NCBI RefSeq assembly: GCF_040003245.1
Contig: NZ_JBDUCX010000004.1
Coordinates: 1-64,000 of the forward strand
Length of the DNA stretch: 64,000 nt
Direction: 5' to 3'
Source of the DNA: Chthoniobacter sp040003245
GTDB lineage: Bacteria; Verrucomicrobiota; Verrucomicrobiia; Chthoniobacterales; Chthoniobacteraceae
Under the pieces are notes generated by a model that saw only the letters and a list, made by a program, of their open reading frames with translations, did not search any database and was not told the DNA's origin. This document shows, in pieces, positions 25,259-33,938 of this stretch (its first letter is position 1; each line of letters opens with the position of its first letter). A program made the position numbers and the translations under genes.

Positions 25259-26167
25259 ATGACTCCTGGCCCTCAAGGTTCCCTTCGGTTATTCCGCCTG
25301 TTCGGGATTGATGTCTACGTGCATTGGGCGTGGGCCTTTGTGGCCATTTACCAGATCCAGTACCGCGCTCACGAATACTCGTCGATCGCCTGGGGTATCG
25401 CCGAATACCTCACGCTCTTCCTGATTGTGCTGGTCCATGAGTTCGGCCATGCCCTGGCCACGCGGCAGGTCGGCGGCAGCGCCGAACAAATCCTGCTCTG
25501 GCCTTTCGGTGGCGTTGCCTACGTCTCGCCGCCACCCCGTCCGGGTGCCGAGCTGTGGAGTATCGCCGCCGGGCCATTGGTCAACGTAGTGCTGTTCTTC
25601 GTGCTCTCTTTCGTCGTTGCGACGAACCACATTCCTCTCTGGATAGATATTCCTCTGCCGGATACCTCCAACTTCCTCCGCTCGATCTGGTGGATGAATT
25701 CCCTTCTGTTGATGTTCAATATGCTGCCGGTTTACCCGCTCGATGGCGGGCAAATCCTCCGTGCCTTGCTGTGGTTCGTCCTGGGCCGGGCGCGCAGCAT
25801 GTACGTGGCAGCCGTCGTTGGTTTCATCGGTGTCGCCGGACTGGCCATGTATGCGCTTAATGAACATTCCATCTGGCTCGGCCTCATCACCTTTTACATC
25901 TTCCAAAATTGCCGCCGGGGTTGGGCGCACGCCAAGGCGCTCACTGCCATGGAGCAGCAGCCGCGGCGGACCGATTTTGCCTGTCCGTCCTGCCACATGT
26001 CGCCTCCCATCGGAGCGCTCTGGCGCTGCCCGCAATGCGAGACGGCTTTCGACACCTTCGAAACGCAAGCGGTGTGCCCCAATTGCCATCTCGAATTCCC
26101 CGCCACGCGCTGCCTCAATTGCCATGTGTCGAGTCCCATCCTCAACTGGCGCACTCCCGTGAGGTAG
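25259..26167 (+). CDS. Site-2 protease family M50 with C-terminal zinc ribbons
   Basis: 302 residues from ATG 25259. Five to six membrane helices carry the M50 zinc motif HEFGHAL (about 61-67) and the second ligand motif NMLPVYPLDGGQIL (about 150). These are intramembrane metalloproteases that cleave membrane-bound regulators. Unusually, the last 60 residues contain repeated CxxC pairs, CPSCHMSPPIGALWRCPQC and CPNCHLEFPATRCLNC, forming one or two cytoplasmic zinc ribbons. No partner regulator is adjacent. Divergent from hemX. Confidence 0.9.
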   Translation: MTPGPQGSLRLFRLFGIDVYVHWAWAFVAIYQIQYRAHEYSSIAWGIAEYLTLFLIVLVHEFGHALATRQVGGSAEQILLWPFGGVAYVSPPPRPGAELWSIAAGPLVNVVLFFVLSFVVATNHIPLWIDIPLPDTSNFLRSIWWMNSLLLMFNMLPVYPLDGGQILRALLWFVLGRARSMYVAAVVGFIGVAGLAMYALNEHSIWLGLITFYIFQNCRRGWAHAKALTAMEQQPRRTDFACPSCHMSPPIGALWRCPQCETAFDTFETQAVCPNCHLEFPATRCLNCHVSSPILNWRTPVR

Positions 26168-26231
26168 ACAAAAGCGGAGTTCTGAGAGGCCGCATGCGAC
26201 CATGGGGCGTCGCCATTCCGATGTGCTTTTC

Positions 26232-26300
26232 ATGAACTCCGACTCATTTCTTTGGGGGCTGGCCTGGTTCATCCTGACGCTCTTGCTCGTGACGTCGTGA
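26232..26300 (+). CDS. Possible very small membrane peptide
   Basis: A 22-residue frame, MNSDSFLWGLAWFILTLLLV plus two residues, is one hydrophobic helix. It stands between the M50 gene and the convergent LigD polymerase gene. There is no strong ribosome-binding site, so this may be chance. Confidence 0.25.
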   Translation: MNSDSFLWGLAWFILTLLLVTS

Positions 26301-26346
26301 GTCTCGGAATCGAAGTCCTTCCCGCCGAACCGGTTTCGACTGCTGC

Positions 26347-27267
26347 CTATATTTCGATACTTCGCAGGGGCGGAAGCTTTTGCTTCAGAGTCAGGACGGG
26401 CGCGAAAAGATCGCCCAGTGTCTTCACGCGCTTGATTACGTCGCTGCTCTCGAAGACCAATTTCCCGCCGCTCTTTTTTTTCAGCGCGCCTGCCACTTCC
26501 TCCCAAGTCGCGGGGGTGGAAACCGTGGGCCGCTCCTTCGCTCTCAGGGAGTAGACGTTGATCGTCGTCTTCTTGTCGTCGTTCTGGCTCCAGTCCACGA
26601 GCACTTTGCCTTTGCGCAGCACCTTTTGCATGCGCGAGACGACCAGTTCCGGATGCTGCTTTTCGAGGAGAAGCGCCACGGCGTGGGCGAACGCCTTGGT
26701 TTTCTCGTAGGTGACCGCGGTGTTCAGCGGCACATAGACTTGCAGCCCCTTCGAACCAGACGTTTTCGGGAAGCTCTGCATCTTTAACGTGTCGAAAATC
26801 TCCTTGAGCCACAGGCCGACCTGGCAGCACAGCACGATGTCCGCCGGCGGCCCGGGATCGAGGTCAAAGGCGAGCGCGGTCGGCCGCTGGATCGCCGGGG
26901 CGCGATGCAGAAAGGTGTGCAACTCGAGGTCCGCGAGGTTCGCCGCCCAGACCAGCGACGGCAGGTCGTTCAACATGCAGTAATCGATGGCGCCGCCTTC
27001 GGTCTTGGCGACCTTGACCGTTTTGATCCACCGCGGGCGATGGCTCGGCGCCTGTTTCTCGTAGAAGAAGAACCCCTCCACTCCGTCCGGATAGCGCTTC
27101 AGGCTGAGCGGCCGGCCCTGCATATGCGGCAGCAACGCCTCGGAAATGCGGATGTAGTAGTCGATCATCTGCCCCTTGGTGAACCCGGTCTTCGGATAGT
27201 AAACCTTGTCGAGGTTGCTCACATCGACCTTTCGGCCGGCGACTTCGAGGGTGGCTTTGGCGGCCAT
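26347..27267 (-). CDS. ligD: LigD-type polymerase/primase domain protein (NHEJ)
   Basis: 306 residues from ATG 27267. It is the stand-alone polymerase domain of LigD: VSNLDKVYYPKTGFTKGQMI at the N-terminus, then LAFDLDPGPPAD, whose two Asp residues are catalytic, and LPKTSGSKGLQV-like and VDWSQNDDKKTTI motifs. It fills and extends ends during non-homologous end joining. Its ATG lies 2 nt after the stop of the ligase gene. In many bacteria these domains are one protein; here they are separate but co-transcribed with Ku. Confidence 0.93.
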   Translation of the reverse strand: MAAKATLEVAGRKVDVSNLDKVYYPKTGFTKGQMIDYYIRISEALLPHMQGRPLSLKRYPDGVEGFFFYEKQAPSHRPRWIKTVKVAKTEGGAIDYCMLNDLPSLVWAANLADLELHTFLHRAPAIQRPTALAFDLDPGPPADIVLCCQVGLWLKEIFDTLKMQSFPKTSGSKGLQVYVPLNTAVTYEKTKAFAHAVALLLEKQHPELVVSRMQKVLRKGKVLVDWSQNDDKKTTINVYSLRAKERPTVSTPATWEEVAGALKKKSGGKLVFESSDVIKRVKTLGDLFAPVLTLKQKLPPLRSIEI

Positions 27268-27269
27268 GA

Positions 27270-28856
27270 TCAGGAGGCCTTTTCGCGGACGACTTCGCTC
27301 GCGTCCTTGTCTTCCCGCAAGCCCAGAAATACGGGCTGCCGCAATCGGTCGTCCCGCGTCCATTCGCCGAATTTCACCTGACACACCATCTCGGGCTTCA
27401 CCCAATGGCACCGTTTCATTTGCGCCACGGTGATGCCTTGCCGCCAGCGGCCCTCGCTCTTCTCGGGGAGATTTGTGAAGGGGCAGGTTTTGAGAGCGAT
27501 CTTTTTGAAAGCACTGTAAAGGGTTTTGAGCAGCTTGTGATTGAAGCCCGTCCCGACTTTTCCCGTATAGATCAGTTCGCCCGCGCGATACACGCCCACC
27601 AGCAACGCCCCAAAATACGGCCGCGTTCCCTCCGGGTCGGTATAGCCGCCGATCACAAATTCCTGCTCCTGTTGCAGCTTCAGTTTCACCCACGCGCCAG
27701 TGCGTTTGCCGATTTCGTAGCGAGAGTCGGCGCGTTTGCCGATCAAGCCTTCCAAGCCCAGCTTCCGCGCCTGCGCCAGCAGCCGCTTGGCGTCGCTGCC
27801 CAACGAATCCGAATAGCGAAAAATGTCCGGCGCACCGCGCAACAAGTGCTGCAACTTTTCCCGTCGTTCGGCCAGCGGGAAATCGACCAACGACTCTCCG
27901 TCGAGTTGCAACAAATCGAAGGCGTAGAAGAAAAGCGGCGGGTGCTCCTCGCCGAGTTCATACGCCTGGAGCAGTTGGAATGACGAGCGTCCCTTTTCAT
28001 CCAGCGCCACGATCTCACCATCGATGATCGCGTCCCGGGCGTCGAGCGCGAGCAGGGCTTCCATCACCTCGGGAAATTTTCCACCGAAGTCCTTGTCATT
28101 CCGCGACAGCAGCCGCACCTGGCTCCCGCCTTTCAAGGCCAGTGCCCGAAATCCGTCGAACTTGATTTCATAGATCCAATCGCCTTTCGGAGCATGCGCC
28201 GCCAGCTTCGCCTTCATCGGCTCGACAAACTTCGGCAGCGGCGCCGGGCGCGCGACACGCCGCTTCGCCACCTTGGAAGTTGCCTTGCCCGCCGACTTCG
28301 ATTGCCACACGCGATCTCCTTTCGCGAGTTCCCGCATCGAGTGACCGGAGAGTGCCGAAGTGTCTTCCAGCCTCTTCGAAACCGGTTTCATGTCCTTGCC
28401 GCCGCGGATGAGCAACCACTGTTTCCCGTCGCGCAAGCGCACTAGGTACCACTCGCCCTTTACCTTGGTGCCCTTGAGCACGAAATGCAGTTTCCCTCCC
28501 GCAAGTTCCTTCGCTGGCGTCTTGCTCAGCGGCTCAAAGGTTCCTTGGTCCCACACCATCACCGTGCCGCCACCGTATTGTCCGGCGGGGATGCTGCCCT
28601 CGAAATCGATATAGGCCAGGGGGTGATCTTCCGTTTGCACCGCGAGGCGCTTTTCTCCATGGGCGTAAGGGACACCCTTCGGCACGGCCCACGATTTTAG
28701 CGTGCCACCGATCTCCAGTCGAAAATCGTAATGCAGCCGGCTGGCATCATGCTTTTGGATGACGAAACGATGCCCGGCCTGGCTTTTCGGCTGGGCAGCA
28801 ACCGGCTCCGGCGTCTGGCGAAAGTCCCGCTTGCGCGCGTATTCCTTCAGCGACAT
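27270..28856 (-). CDS. ligD: LigD: 3'-phosphoesterase plus ATP-dependent DNA ligase
   Basis: 528 residues. The N-terminal 3'-phosphoesterase domain has FVIQKHDASRLHYDFRLEIG (about 30-50) and the conserved His/Asp set. The ligase domain starts near residue 220, with the adenylated Lys in YEIKFDGFRALAL, then IIDGEIVALDE, and an OB fold at the end with VCQVKFGEWTRDDRLRQP. It seals double-strand breaks with Ku. It lies 6 nt downstream of Ku and 2 nt upstream of the polymerase gene. The domain order PE-Lig / Pol in two genes differs from the Pol-PE-Lig or Lig-PE-Pol fusions of model organisms. Confidence 0.95.
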   Translation of the reverse strand: MSLKEYARKRDFRQTPEPVAAQPKSQAGHRFVIQKHDASRLHYDFRLEIGGTLKSWAVPKGVPYAHGEKRLAVQTEDHPLAYIDFEGSIPAGQYGGGTVMVWDQGTFEPLSKTPAKELAGGKLHFVLKGTKVKGEWYLVRLRDGKQWLLIRGGKDMKPVSKRLEDTSALSGHSMRELAKGDRVWQSKSAGKATSKVAKRRVARPAPLPKFVEPMKAKLAAHAPKGDWIYEIKFDGFRALALKGGSQVRLLSRNDKDFGGKFPEVMEALLALDARDAIIDGEIVALDEKGRSSFQLLQAYELGEEHPPLFFYAFDLLQLDGESLVDFPLAERREKLQHLLRGAPDIFRYSDSLGSDAKRLLAQARKLGLEGLIGKRADSRYEIGKRTGAWVKLKLQQEQEFVIGGYTDPEGTRPYFGALLVGVYRAGELIYTGKVGTGFNHKLLKTLYSAFKKIALKTCPFTNLPEKSEGRWRQGITVAQMKRCHWVKPEMVCQVKFGEWTRDDRLRQPVFLGLREDKDASEVVREKAS

Positions 28857-28862
28857 GGCCGG

Positions 28863-29717
28863 TTACGCTGCTTTCTTGCGGGCCGCATGATGCGCTTGGG
28901 GACGCGCTTTTTTGGCCGTCCGCTTCTTCTCCTTCTTCGCATGGCCCTTGGTCTGTTGCAGGCTCTTCTGCAAGACCGAGACCAAGTCGATCACATTCGT
29001 CGGCTGACGCTTCTTCGCGGCCTTGGGCGCAGTCTTGTCGCCATGCTCGACCTTCTCTTCGATCAGCTTTTCCAGCGCTTCGTGGTACTCATCGGTATAT
29101 TCCGCGGGGTGCCACTCCGTAGTCATGCTCGAGATGAGTTGCTTGGCCATTTGCAGTTCCGCTTTGCCGATCGCTTTTTCCGCCGGCTTGTCGAATTCCG
29201 AAATGTCGATCAACTCTTTCGGAAAGTGCATGAGCTCGAGCATCAGCCCCTTTTTCTGCGGCTTGACCGCGGCCAGATGCTGGCGGGCGCGAATGACCAC
29301 TTTCGCGATGGCGATCTTGCCCGTCTCCGTCAGCGCATCACGCAAGAGCACATAGGCCTTGTCCCCGCCTTTACCGACCTCCAGGTAGTAAGGCTTGTAG
29401 AAGAGCAGTGGATCCACGTCCTCCAGGCTGACGAAATTGATGATGTCGACCGTCTGGGTCGCCTCCACGTCCACCCGCGCAAAATCCTCATCCTTGATGA
29501 TGACAAACTTCCCTTTCTCGTGTTCGTACCCTTTTACGATCTGGTCCCACGGCACCTCTTTGCCATCCGCCTCCGCCACGCGCTTATAGTTTACCGGGCT
29601 ATGATCGCTCGCCCGCAGCAGGCGGAACTTCAACTCCTCCCGCCGCGTCGCGGGATAGAGGGAGACCGGAATTGTGACGAGACCGAAGGTGATGGCGCCT
29701 TTCCAGAGAACTTTCAT
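28863..29717 (-). CDS. ku: Ku protein (NHEJ end-binding)
   Basis: 284 residues. Bacterial Ku homodimers ring DNA ends and recruit LigD. The opening MKVLWKGAITFGLVTIPVSLYPATR, the NYKRVAEADGKEVPWDQIVKGYE block and the YTDEYHEALEKLIEEKVE segment are typical. The C-terminus is Lys/Arg-rich (KKEKKRTAKKARPQAHHAARKKAA region), as in long-tailed Ku. It is the first gene of ku-ligD-ligD. Confidence 0.96.
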   Translation of the reverse strand: MKVLWKGAITFGLVTIPVSLYPATRREELKFRLLRASDHSPVNYKRVAEADGKEVPWDQIVKGYEHEKGKFVIIKDEDFARVDVEATQTVDIINFVSLEDVDPLLFYKPYYLEVGKGGDKAYVLLRDALTETGKIAIAKVVIRARQHLAAVKPQKKGLMLELMHFPKELIDISEFDKPAEKAIGKAELQMAKQLISSMTTEWHPAEYTDEYHEALEKLIEEKVEHGDKTAPKAAKKRQPTNVIDLVSVLQKSLQQTKGHAKKEKKRTAKKARPQAHHAARKKAA

Positions 29718-29794
29718 AGGTGTGTAAGGGACACCCTAACAATCGCAGCCGGTTCGTAAACCGGTCGCGCATTTCTCCGCGCTGCCAAGGGTGA

Positions 29795-29947
29795 CTAGAT
29801 ATGCCCGGTAATCGCCAGGATGACGATGATCAAGAGGACCAGCCCGAGGCCGCCCCCCGGATAGTAGCCCCAGCTATTGCTATGCGGCCACATGGGCAAC
29901 GCTCCGACGAGGAGGAGCACCAAGAGGATAATGAGAATGAGTGACAT
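29795..29947 (-). CDS. DUF3309-type small membrane protein
   Basis: 50 residues: MSLILIILLVLLLVGALPMW, a hydrophilic turn with His-Ser-Asn-Ser-Trp-Gly-Tyr-Tyr, then Pro-Gly-Gly-Gly and a second helix LGLVLLIIVILAITGHI. This helix-hairpin plan is characteristic of DUF3309 proteins. It has a strong AAGGAG site at 29955-29960, 7 nt before the ATG. It is 77 bp from ku on the same strand and lies between ku and glmS. Function unknown; such peptides often accompany stress genes. Confidence 0.85.
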   Translation of the reverse strand: MSLILIILLVLLLVGALPMWPHSNSWGYYPGGGLGLVLLIIVILAITGHI

Positions 29948-30083
29948 AGTTAATCTCCTTTAACCTATGATACGTTTCCGCGGCCCTTTTCGGATGGGGT
30001 GTGCGAGCCGCCCCTCTTTAATCCGCCCGCGAAATGGTCACTTTCGCCGGCCAACGCGGTCTTCTCGTACAGCGAAGGCTCGC

Positions 30084-31934
30084 TTATTCCACCGTCACAC
30101 TCTTCGCCAGATTGCGCGGCTTGTCCACGTCGCAGCCGAGCGCCACGGCGGTGTGGTAGGCCAGCAATTGCAGCGGAATCGCAGTGAGCAACGGCGAGAG
30201 ATAGTCCGGGCACGGAGGAATGAAGATCACGTCATCCGACACCTTCCCAATCTTCCCATTCCCTTCAGTCGCGATGCTGATGATCGGCCCCTTGCGCGCG
30301 CGCACTTCCTCGATGTTGCTCACGTTCTTCTCAAACACCGAGTCGTCCGGCGCGATGAACACGCTCGGCACATCCGCGCTGATCAGCGCGATCACGCCGT
30401 GCTTCAGCTCCGCCGCCGGATGCCCGCTGGCGTGGATGTAGGAAATCTCCTTCATCTTCAGCGCGCCCTCGAGCGCCACGGGATAGTTGAACTGCCGCCC
30501 GAGGAACATCATCGAATGCGCCTTGCAGTACTTCTCGGCGATTTTCTTGATGTGATCGGTTTGCTCCAAAATCTTCGCCACCTTCGCGGGAATCGCCTCG
30601 AGCTCATCGATGATCCGCAAGCCTTCGCTGTGCGAAAGATGCCGGATGCGGCCCAGCAACAAACCCACGAGCGTGAGGATCGTCACCTGCGAGGTGAATG
30701 ACTTCGTCGCCGCCACGCCGATCTCCGGCCCGGCATGCATGTAGACGCCGCCATCGCTTTCGCGCGCAATCGTGCTGGCCACGTTGTTGCAAATCCCGAG
30801 CGTGCGATGCCCCTTGCGCTGACTCTCGCGCAAGGCCGCCAGCGTGTCCGCCGTCTCGCCACTTTGCGAAATCACAAAGACCAGCGAGTCCTTCGGCAGT
30901 GGCATGTTTCGGTAGCGGAACTCGCTGGCGAACTCCACTTCCGTGGGCACATGCGCCAGTTGCTCGATGACATATTCGCCGACCATCGCGGCGTGACCCG
31001 CCGTGCCGCAACCGCACAGGATGATACGCTCGACCGTCCGCAAGTCCGCATTGGTCATGTCCAATCCACCGAGCACAGACGTCCCCTGTTCGCGGCTCAG
31101 CCGCCCGCGCATCGCGTCCTGGATCGTCTCGGTCTGCTCGTAGATTTCCTTGAGCATGTAGTGCGCGAAATCGCCCTTGTTCACGTCTTCTTCGCTGAAC
31201 TCCACCTTCGATACCTCGAAGCCGCTTGCCCCGCCGAGCAGGCTCGTGATCTCGAATTCCTCCCGCGTGAGCGCGGCAATATCGTAGTCCTTCAGGTAAA
31301 TTGCGTCGCGCGTGTAGGCCACGATCGCCGAGACATCGCTGGCAAAAAAGTTCTCGCCCTTGCCCACGCCCAGCACCAGCGGGCTGCCCCGCCGCGCGCC
31401 CACCAGCACGTCCGGCAAATCCTTGTGCATCATGATGATACCGTAAGTGCCGACCACCTGCTTCAGCGCCAGGCGCAACGCCTCCACCAGGCGCCCCTTC
31501 GTCGGCTCACCGCCGACTGCGTCGTAATGCTTGCCGATCAAGTGCGCCAGCACCTCCGTATCCGTCTGGCTGTGGAAGACGTGCCCCTCCTTCACCAATT
31601 GATCTTTCAGCACGTTGTAATTCTCGATCACGCCGTTGTGGCAGAGGAAAAGCTTGCCGCTCTGGTCCACGTGCGGATGCGCGTTGTCATCGCTCACGCC
31701 CCCATGCGTCGCCCACCGGGTGTGCGAAATGCCCGACGTGCCCGCCGGCGGCGACTGCTTGATCAATTCCGCGAGGTTCGCGATGCGCCCCACGCGCTTG
31801 CGCAGCTCAATCTTGCCGTTGTCGTAGATCGCCACCCCGGCGCTGTCGTAGCCGCGATATTCCAGCCGGCGCAAGCCGTCGAGAAGGATGGGAACCGCCT
31901 GGGATTTGCCGATGTAGCCGATGATGCCGCACAT
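30084..31934 (-). CDS. glmS: Glutamine--fructose-6-phosphate aminotransferase (GlmS)
   Basis: 616 residues from ATG 31934, which gives Met-Cys-Gly so that Cys2 is the nucleophile after Met removal. It makes glucosamine-6-phosphate for cell-wall synthesis. The glutaminase domain covers about 1-230 (GIIGYIGK, HTRWATHGGVSDDNAHPH, HNGVIENY). The two SIS domains are at about 290-430 and 465-600 (ISQSGETADTLAALR, ASGHPAAELKHGVIALI). The end CDVDKPRNLAKSVTVE is invariant in family members. A longer frame to 31994 is an upstream extension. No glmS ribozyme is apparent in the 5' region. Confidence 0.97.
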   Translation of the reverse strand: MCGIIGYIGKSQAVPILLDGLRRLEYRGYDSAGVAIYDNGKIELRKRVGRIANLAELIKQSPPAGTSGISHTRWATHGGVSDDNAHPHVDQSGKLFLCHNGVIENYNVLKDQLVKEGHVFHSQTDTEVLAHLIGKHYDAVGGEPTKGRLVEALRLALKQVVGTYGIIMMHKDLPDVLVGARRGSPLVLGVGKGENFFASDVSAIVAYTRDAIYLKDYDIAALTREEFEITSLLGGASGFEVSKVEFSEEDVNKGDFAHYMLKEIYEQTETIQDAMRGRLSREQGTSVLGGLDMTNADLRTVERIILCGCGTAGHAAMVGEYVIEQLAHVPTEVEFASEFRYRNMPLPKDSLVFVISQSGETADTLAALRESQRKGHRTLGICNNVASTIARESDGGVYMHAGPEIGVAATKSFTSQVTILTLVGLLLGRIRHLSHSEGLRIIDELEAIPAKVAKILEQTDHIKKIAEKYCKAHSMMFLGRQFNYPVALEGALKMKEISYIHASGHPAAELKHGVIALISADVPSVFIAPDDSVFEKNVSNIEEVRARKGPIISIATEGNGKIGKVSDDVIFIPPCPDYLSPLLTAIPLQLLAYHTAVALGCDVDKPRNLAKSVTVE

Positions 31935-32026
31935 AAGGGTAAAAAGAGTTTGGAAGTGAGCGCGCACCCTGCCAGAGCCCGGCGGCGAGCGCAAGTAGCG
32001 CGAGCAGCGTTACGCGTGCCGGAAAA

Positions 32027-32120
32027 TAACCGCCGAGGCGCAGAGACGCGGAGAGGAAAGGAGGATCTGCTTGCTCCGTCGCCTTTTCGTTTTCTCCGCG
32101 CCTCTGCGTCTCGGCGGTTA
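32027..32120. repeat. 28-bp inverted repeat with 8-bp internal period, copy 1
   Basis: Arms 32027-32054 and 32093-32120 are inverted and differ at 2 of 28 positions. The right arm reads as octamers CTCCGCGC, CTCTGCGT, CTCGGCGG. It lies in the region upstream of both glmS (minus) and the iron exporter gene (plus). A related hairpin is at 60928-61019. Confidence 0.85.
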
Positions 32121-32169
32121 AAATGCCTTTCGTCTTCCGCCTTTCGCCCTTCGCCATTAAAAAGCCGCC

Positions 32170-33123
32170 ATGCACTTCCGCGATCTCAACGAAGCCCAGC
32201 TTCTCGCCTTGGCCATCACCTCCGAGGAGGAAGACGGGCGCATCTATCGCGATTTCGCCGAGGGCTTGCGGGCCAGCTATCCCGCCACCGCCGAGCTCTT
32301 CACCCGCATGGCCGACGAGGAATCCGGCCACCGCCACCGTCTGCTCGATCTCTACCAGCAAAAGTTTGGCGAGCACGTCCCCCTCATCCGCCGTCAGGAC
32401 GTGGAGGGCTTCAATATCCGCCGCCCTTCGTGGCTTCTCACCTCCATCCATCCAGAAAAAGCCCGCCAGGAAGCCGCCCTCATGGAGCAAGACGCCCGGC
32501 GCTTCTACGAAGCCGCCATTCAAAAAGCCGGGGACGCCTCGGTGCGCCAACTCCTCGGCGACCTCGCCAATGAAGAGCAGAAGCACGAGGCCACCGCCGA
32601 AAGCGTCAACGCCGAGCAGACCGAAGCCGGCGCCGTCGAGCAGGAACACGAGACCGCCCGGCGCCAGTTTGTGCTCCGCTTCGTGCAGCCCGGCCTGGCC
32701 GGGCTCATGGACGGCTCCGTCTCTACCCTCGCCCCGCTCTTCGCCGCCGCCTTTGCCACCGCCAATACCACCGAGACTTTCAAGGTCGGTCTCGCCGCCT
32801 CGGTCGGCGCCGGCATCAGCATGGGCTTCGCCGAGGCGCTCTCCGACGACGGCAAACTCAGCGGCCGCGGAACCCCGTGGCTGCGCGGCGTCGTCTGCGG
32901 ACTCATGACCACCCTCGGCGGCATCGGCCACACCCTGCCTTACCTGATCCACAACTTTCACACCGCCACTGCAATCGCTATCGCCGTCGTCATTGTCGAA
33001 CTCGGCGTCATCTCCTGGATCCGCTACCGCTACATGGATTCTCCGCTCGTCTCCGCCACCCTCCAGGTCATCGGCGGCGGCCTCCTCGTCTTCCTTGCCG
33101 GCTGGCTCATCGGCGTTGGCTGA
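32170..33123 (+). CDS. mbfA: Rubrerythrin-VIT1 fusion, iron exporter (MbfA-like)
   Basis: 317 residues. The N-terminal ferritin-like/erythrin domain (about 1-150) carries Glu/His di-iron ligands in SEEEDGRIY, ADEESGHRHRL, LMEQDARRFYEAA and LANEEQKHEA. A VIT1/CCC1-type membrane domain with about five helices follows (about 165-315; FVQPGLAGLMDGSVSTLAPL, AASVGAGISMGFAEAL). MbfA of alphaproteobacteria exports iron and protects against peroxide stress. ATG 32170 begins at the conserved MHFRDLNEAQLLALA. No iron-box-like operator is obvious upstream. Confidence 0.9.
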   Translation: MHFRDLNEAQLLALAITSEEEDGRIYRDFAEGLRASYPATAELFTRMADEESGHRHRLLDLYQQKFGEHVPLIRRQDVEGFNIRRPSWLLTSIHPEKARQEAALMEQDARRFYEAAIQKAGDASVRQLLGDLANEEQKHEATAESVNAEQTEAGAVEQEHETARRQFVLRFVQPGLAGLMDGSVSTLAPLFAAAFATANTTETFKVGLAASVGAGISMGFAEALSDDGKLSGRGTPWLRGVVCGLMTTLGGIGHTLPYLIHNFHTATAIAIAVVIVELGVISWIRYRYMDSPLVSATLQVIGGGLLVFLAGWLIGVG

Positions 33124-33147
33124 ATTGTCCGCAGCCCCGGCTCACCC

Positions 33148-33690
33148 ATGACCTTGCTGCCTCCCCAGGAATCCCGATGGGCGCTGTTCGCCGGTCTGCT
33201 CATGGTCCTCGCGTGGATGTTCTACGAAGCGAGCGACTTTCCGGGGCGCATGCTCGCGGAACGCGTCGTCGCCACGGGCGAGATCAAGGTCATGGAGGTG
33301 TCCGATGATCCAACTCAGGCGGCCTTTGGCCGTGCCCTCGCTTCCCAGCACGTCGAAGCCGGGTTGATCTTCATGAAAAGCGACCACCAATCGCGCGACT
33401 ATCAGGTATGGCTCACCGCCCCTGATCGCACCACCGCGCTCGCCCAACTCGAGGCGCTGCTCGCGCGCTTTCAGCAAGAGCACGGTGGACAATTCGGCAA
33501 AGATCTATGGACCTTCAGCAGCTCCTGGGTGCCGCCCCAGCAAACCCCCAGAGTGCGCGCCTGGAATCAGGGGATGCGCTGCGTCGGAGCGCTCCTCTTT
33601 ATCACCGGATTGGTGATGATCTTCGCCAAAGGCGGGCTCCTTCGTTATTACCGGCTCACCGGTTGGAATTCAAAGCCACCGTCGGCCTGA
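33148..33690 (+). CDS. Two-helix membrane protein of unknown function
   Basis: 180 residues. One membrane helix near the N-terminus (about 10-28, WALFAGLLMVLAWMFYEAS) and one near the C-terminus (about 148-170, RCVGALLFITGLVMIFAK). The roughly 110-residue domain between them has a KVMEVSDDPTQAAFGRALASQ stretch and no recognised family. It begins 24 bp after the MbfA-like gene on the same strand, so the two may be co-transcribed. Confidence 0.7.
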   Translation: MTLLPPQESRWALFAGLLMVLAWMFYEASDFPGRMLAERVVATGEIKVMEVSDDPTQAAFGRALASQHVEAGLIFMKSDHQSRDYQVWLTAPDRTTALAQLEALLARFQQEHGGQFGKDLWTFSSSWVPPQQTPRVRAWNQGMRCVGALLFITGLVMIFAKGGLLRYYRLTGWNSKPPSA

Positions 33691-33705
33691 GCGCCCACGA
33701 ACTCT

Positions 33706-33882
33706 TCACCGCCGCAAGTGCGGCCGGCTCACGACCTCGTTCACCGAACGGCAAAAGCGGCGCATGCTCCCGGCCAGTTGAGGACGCATTTCTGGATGCT
33801 CATCCCAGGCTCGCTGCACGACCATCCAATTACGCGCCCCGGGCAGCGCCGGTTTGAAATCCTGGAGGTGAATCACTTGCAT
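33706..33882 (-). CDS. Possible small protein in the gap between two plus-strand genes
   Basis: 58 residues from ATG 33882, MQVIHLQDFKPALPGARNWM and an Arg/His-rich end. It is the only reasonable frame in this 248-bp gap and reads against both neighbours. The predicted protein is soluble with no known domain and the ribosome-binding site is weak. Confidence 0.3.
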   Translation of the reverse strand: MQVIHLQDFKPALPGARNWMVVQRAWDEHPEMRPQLAGSMRRFCRSVNEVVSRPHLRR

Positions 33883-33938
33883 ACCCACTGAATCGCACTT
33901 CCCCGCCCTTTTGGATGCGATAGCATGGCGATCCTCCC

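Noticed and set aside
31935..32026. glmS ribozyme upstream of glmS
   Set aside because: No conserved core seen; such ribozymes are typical of Firmicutes and relatives.
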